Assembly: GCA_019683625.1 (NCBI GenBank)
Contig: JADGHY010000104.1
Location: forward strand, 1 to 7,375
Length of the DNA stretch: 7,375 nt
From: Thermoflavifilum sp.
Lineage (GTDB): Bacteria; Bacteroidota; Bacteroidia; Chitinophagales; Chitinophagaceae
Direction of reading: 5' to 3'
How positions within the stretch are numbered: the first letter of the stretch is position 1; the number at the start of each line of letters is the position of its first letter. Below are positions 6,875 through 7,375 of this stretch, one piece after another. The notes below the pieces were generated by a model. It was not told the DNA's origin and searched no databases. It saw only the letters and a program-made list of their open reading frames with translations. The translations under genes were made by a program, and so were the position numbers.

Positions 6875-6922
6875 GAGCTTTGATTTTTGGCATGATTGTT
6901 AAAACATCTTAAAGGGAATAAA

Positions 6923-6930
6923 CAAAAATA
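6923..6930 (-). promoter_or_regulatory. -7-like promoter element for the CYTH gene
   Basis: Read on the minus strand, this is TATTTTTG, an exact TAnnTTTG match that ends 48 nt before the ATG at 6874. It is flanked by imperfect inverted repeats (GGGAATAAA at 6914-6922 and TTTATCCC at 6937-6944). The region is AT-rich, so a chance match is possible. Confidence 0.4.
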
Positions 6931-6963
6931 CATGCCTTTATCCCATAAATGAGCCGAGTCAAT

Positions 6964-6971
6964 TATATTTG
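6964..6971 (+). promoter_or_regulatory. -7-like promoter element for the exported-protein gene
   Basis: TATATTTG is an exact TAnnTTTG match, 82 nt before the ATG at 7054 and 22 nt before an in-frame ATG at 6994. Together with the minus-strand element at 6923-6930 it forms a compact divergent promoter region between 6875 and 7053. Confidence 0.45.
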
Positions 6972-7053
6972 TACACGTCCAATATCTTGCAGTATGTTCC
7001 AAATATGGCACGAGAGGATTATTAACCATATCTGCCCGGCTAAACCAATTGGT

Positions 7054-7375
7054 ATGCGTATCATCAAAATCTGCCTGCCATTTCTGCTCATCACCAGCGC
7101 CCTGTATGCACAGGATACAGCAGGCATTGTACTGCCCGATACCCTCACACCTGTTACCGACACCGGAACTGCAGCAGGGCTTGAACACATGCGCATACAA
7201 ACAACAGACAGCATTTTGCAAAGCCTGTATCAGCAAATCAAAAAACTATCGGAAAGTGATCGCCAGAATGCAATGGCCATTCAGGGTTTGCTGCAGGGAC
7301 GTGAAGTGGATAATATGACCAAGTATCAGTTGATGAAAAACAATATCATCAACGCCACACAAACCTATTATTTGC
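7054..7375 (+). CDS. Exported protein of unknown function, N-terminal part only
   Basis: An open frame of 107 codons that continues past the window end with no stop. Seen: a signal peptide of about 19 residues with a short basic N-region (MRIIK), a hydrophobic core (ICLPFLLITS) and a cleavage-like ALYA/Q end, the common Bacteroidota pattern. It is followed by a Thr/Asp-rich stretch of about 25 residues and then a charged, Gln-rich, probably helical region (from about residue 47, including SILQSLYQQIKKLSE). The mature part would enter the periplasm or be membrane-anchored further on. I do not recognise the family. Periplasmic helical leaders like this sometimes precede mechanosensitive-channel or signalling domains, but nothing visible proves that. 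The start is set at ATG 7054 because it gives a textbook signal peptide; the in-frame ATG at 6994 would add 20 residues and an atypical N-region. Confidence 0.7.
   Translation, partial: MRIIKICLPFLLITSALYAQDTAGIVLPDTLTPVTDTGTAAGLEHMRIQTTDSILQSLYQQIKKLSESDRQNAMAIQGLLQGREVDNMTKYQLMKNNIINATQTYYL

Noticed and set aside
6865..7236. Cys-rich open frame of 123 codons on the minus strand upstream of the CYTH gene
   Set aside because: It runs antisense through the signal-peptide gene and across both divergent promoter elements, and its composition is not like the other proteins here. The exported protein on the plus strand is a better reading.
1..7375. Search for CRISPR arrays, insertion sequences, tRNA or rRNA genes, toxin-antitoxin or defence modules
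   Set aside because: No spaced direct repeats, transposase motifs, tRNA-like cloverleaf, rRNA sequence or paired small genes were seen. The genes are ordinary chromosomal functions, so I do not claim a new system.

Overview
The window looks like chromosomal DNA of a Bacteroidota species, probably near Chitinophagaceae. The evidence is repeated promoter-like TAnnTTTG elements directly upstream of genes, no strong Shine-Dalgarno sites, a signal peptide ending in Ala-Gln, and protein wording typical of that phylum (for example the Mpl-type ligase beginning MKIHFIAIGG). The family-level placement is inference; no rRNA or marker comparison is possible from this window. Base composition is moderate and fairly even, with no sign of a horizontally acquired island.

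Layout: five genes run on the plus strand. They are a Mur-family ligase of peptidoglycan recycling (mpl, 21-1409), a DnaQ-fold 3'-5' exonuclease with an ExoX-like C-terminal domain (1535-2329), a dolichol-phosphate-mannose-synthase-type family 2 glycosyltransferase (2506-3288), a ten-helix EamA/DMT transporter (3386-4357) and DNA primase (dnaG, 4402-6366). A small CYTH-domain protein is encoded on the minus strand (6874-6353), and its 3' end overlaps that of dnaG by 14 nt. After a divergent promoter region, an exported protein starts on the plus strand at 7054 and runs off the window end.

The genes touch cell-wall recycling, polyprenol-linked sugar transfer, transport, replication and nucleic-acid processing. 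They do not form one pathway. Nearly every gene seems to have its own promoter-like element, mostly 12-25 nt before the start codon, so this reads as a row of single transcription units rather than an operon. Likely terminators lie after the glycosyltransferase (clear) and after mpl (weaker, overlapping the next promoter).

I found no CRISPR array, insertion sequence, tRNA, rRNA, prophage or recognisable defence module, and no convincing undescribed system. The items most worth a second look are the very short predicted leaders, the forced TTG start of the glycosyltransferase, the hairpin/promoter overlap at 1474-1523, the 170-nt gap with two promoter-like sites, the domain pairing in the exonuclease, and the incomplete exported protein at the right edge.
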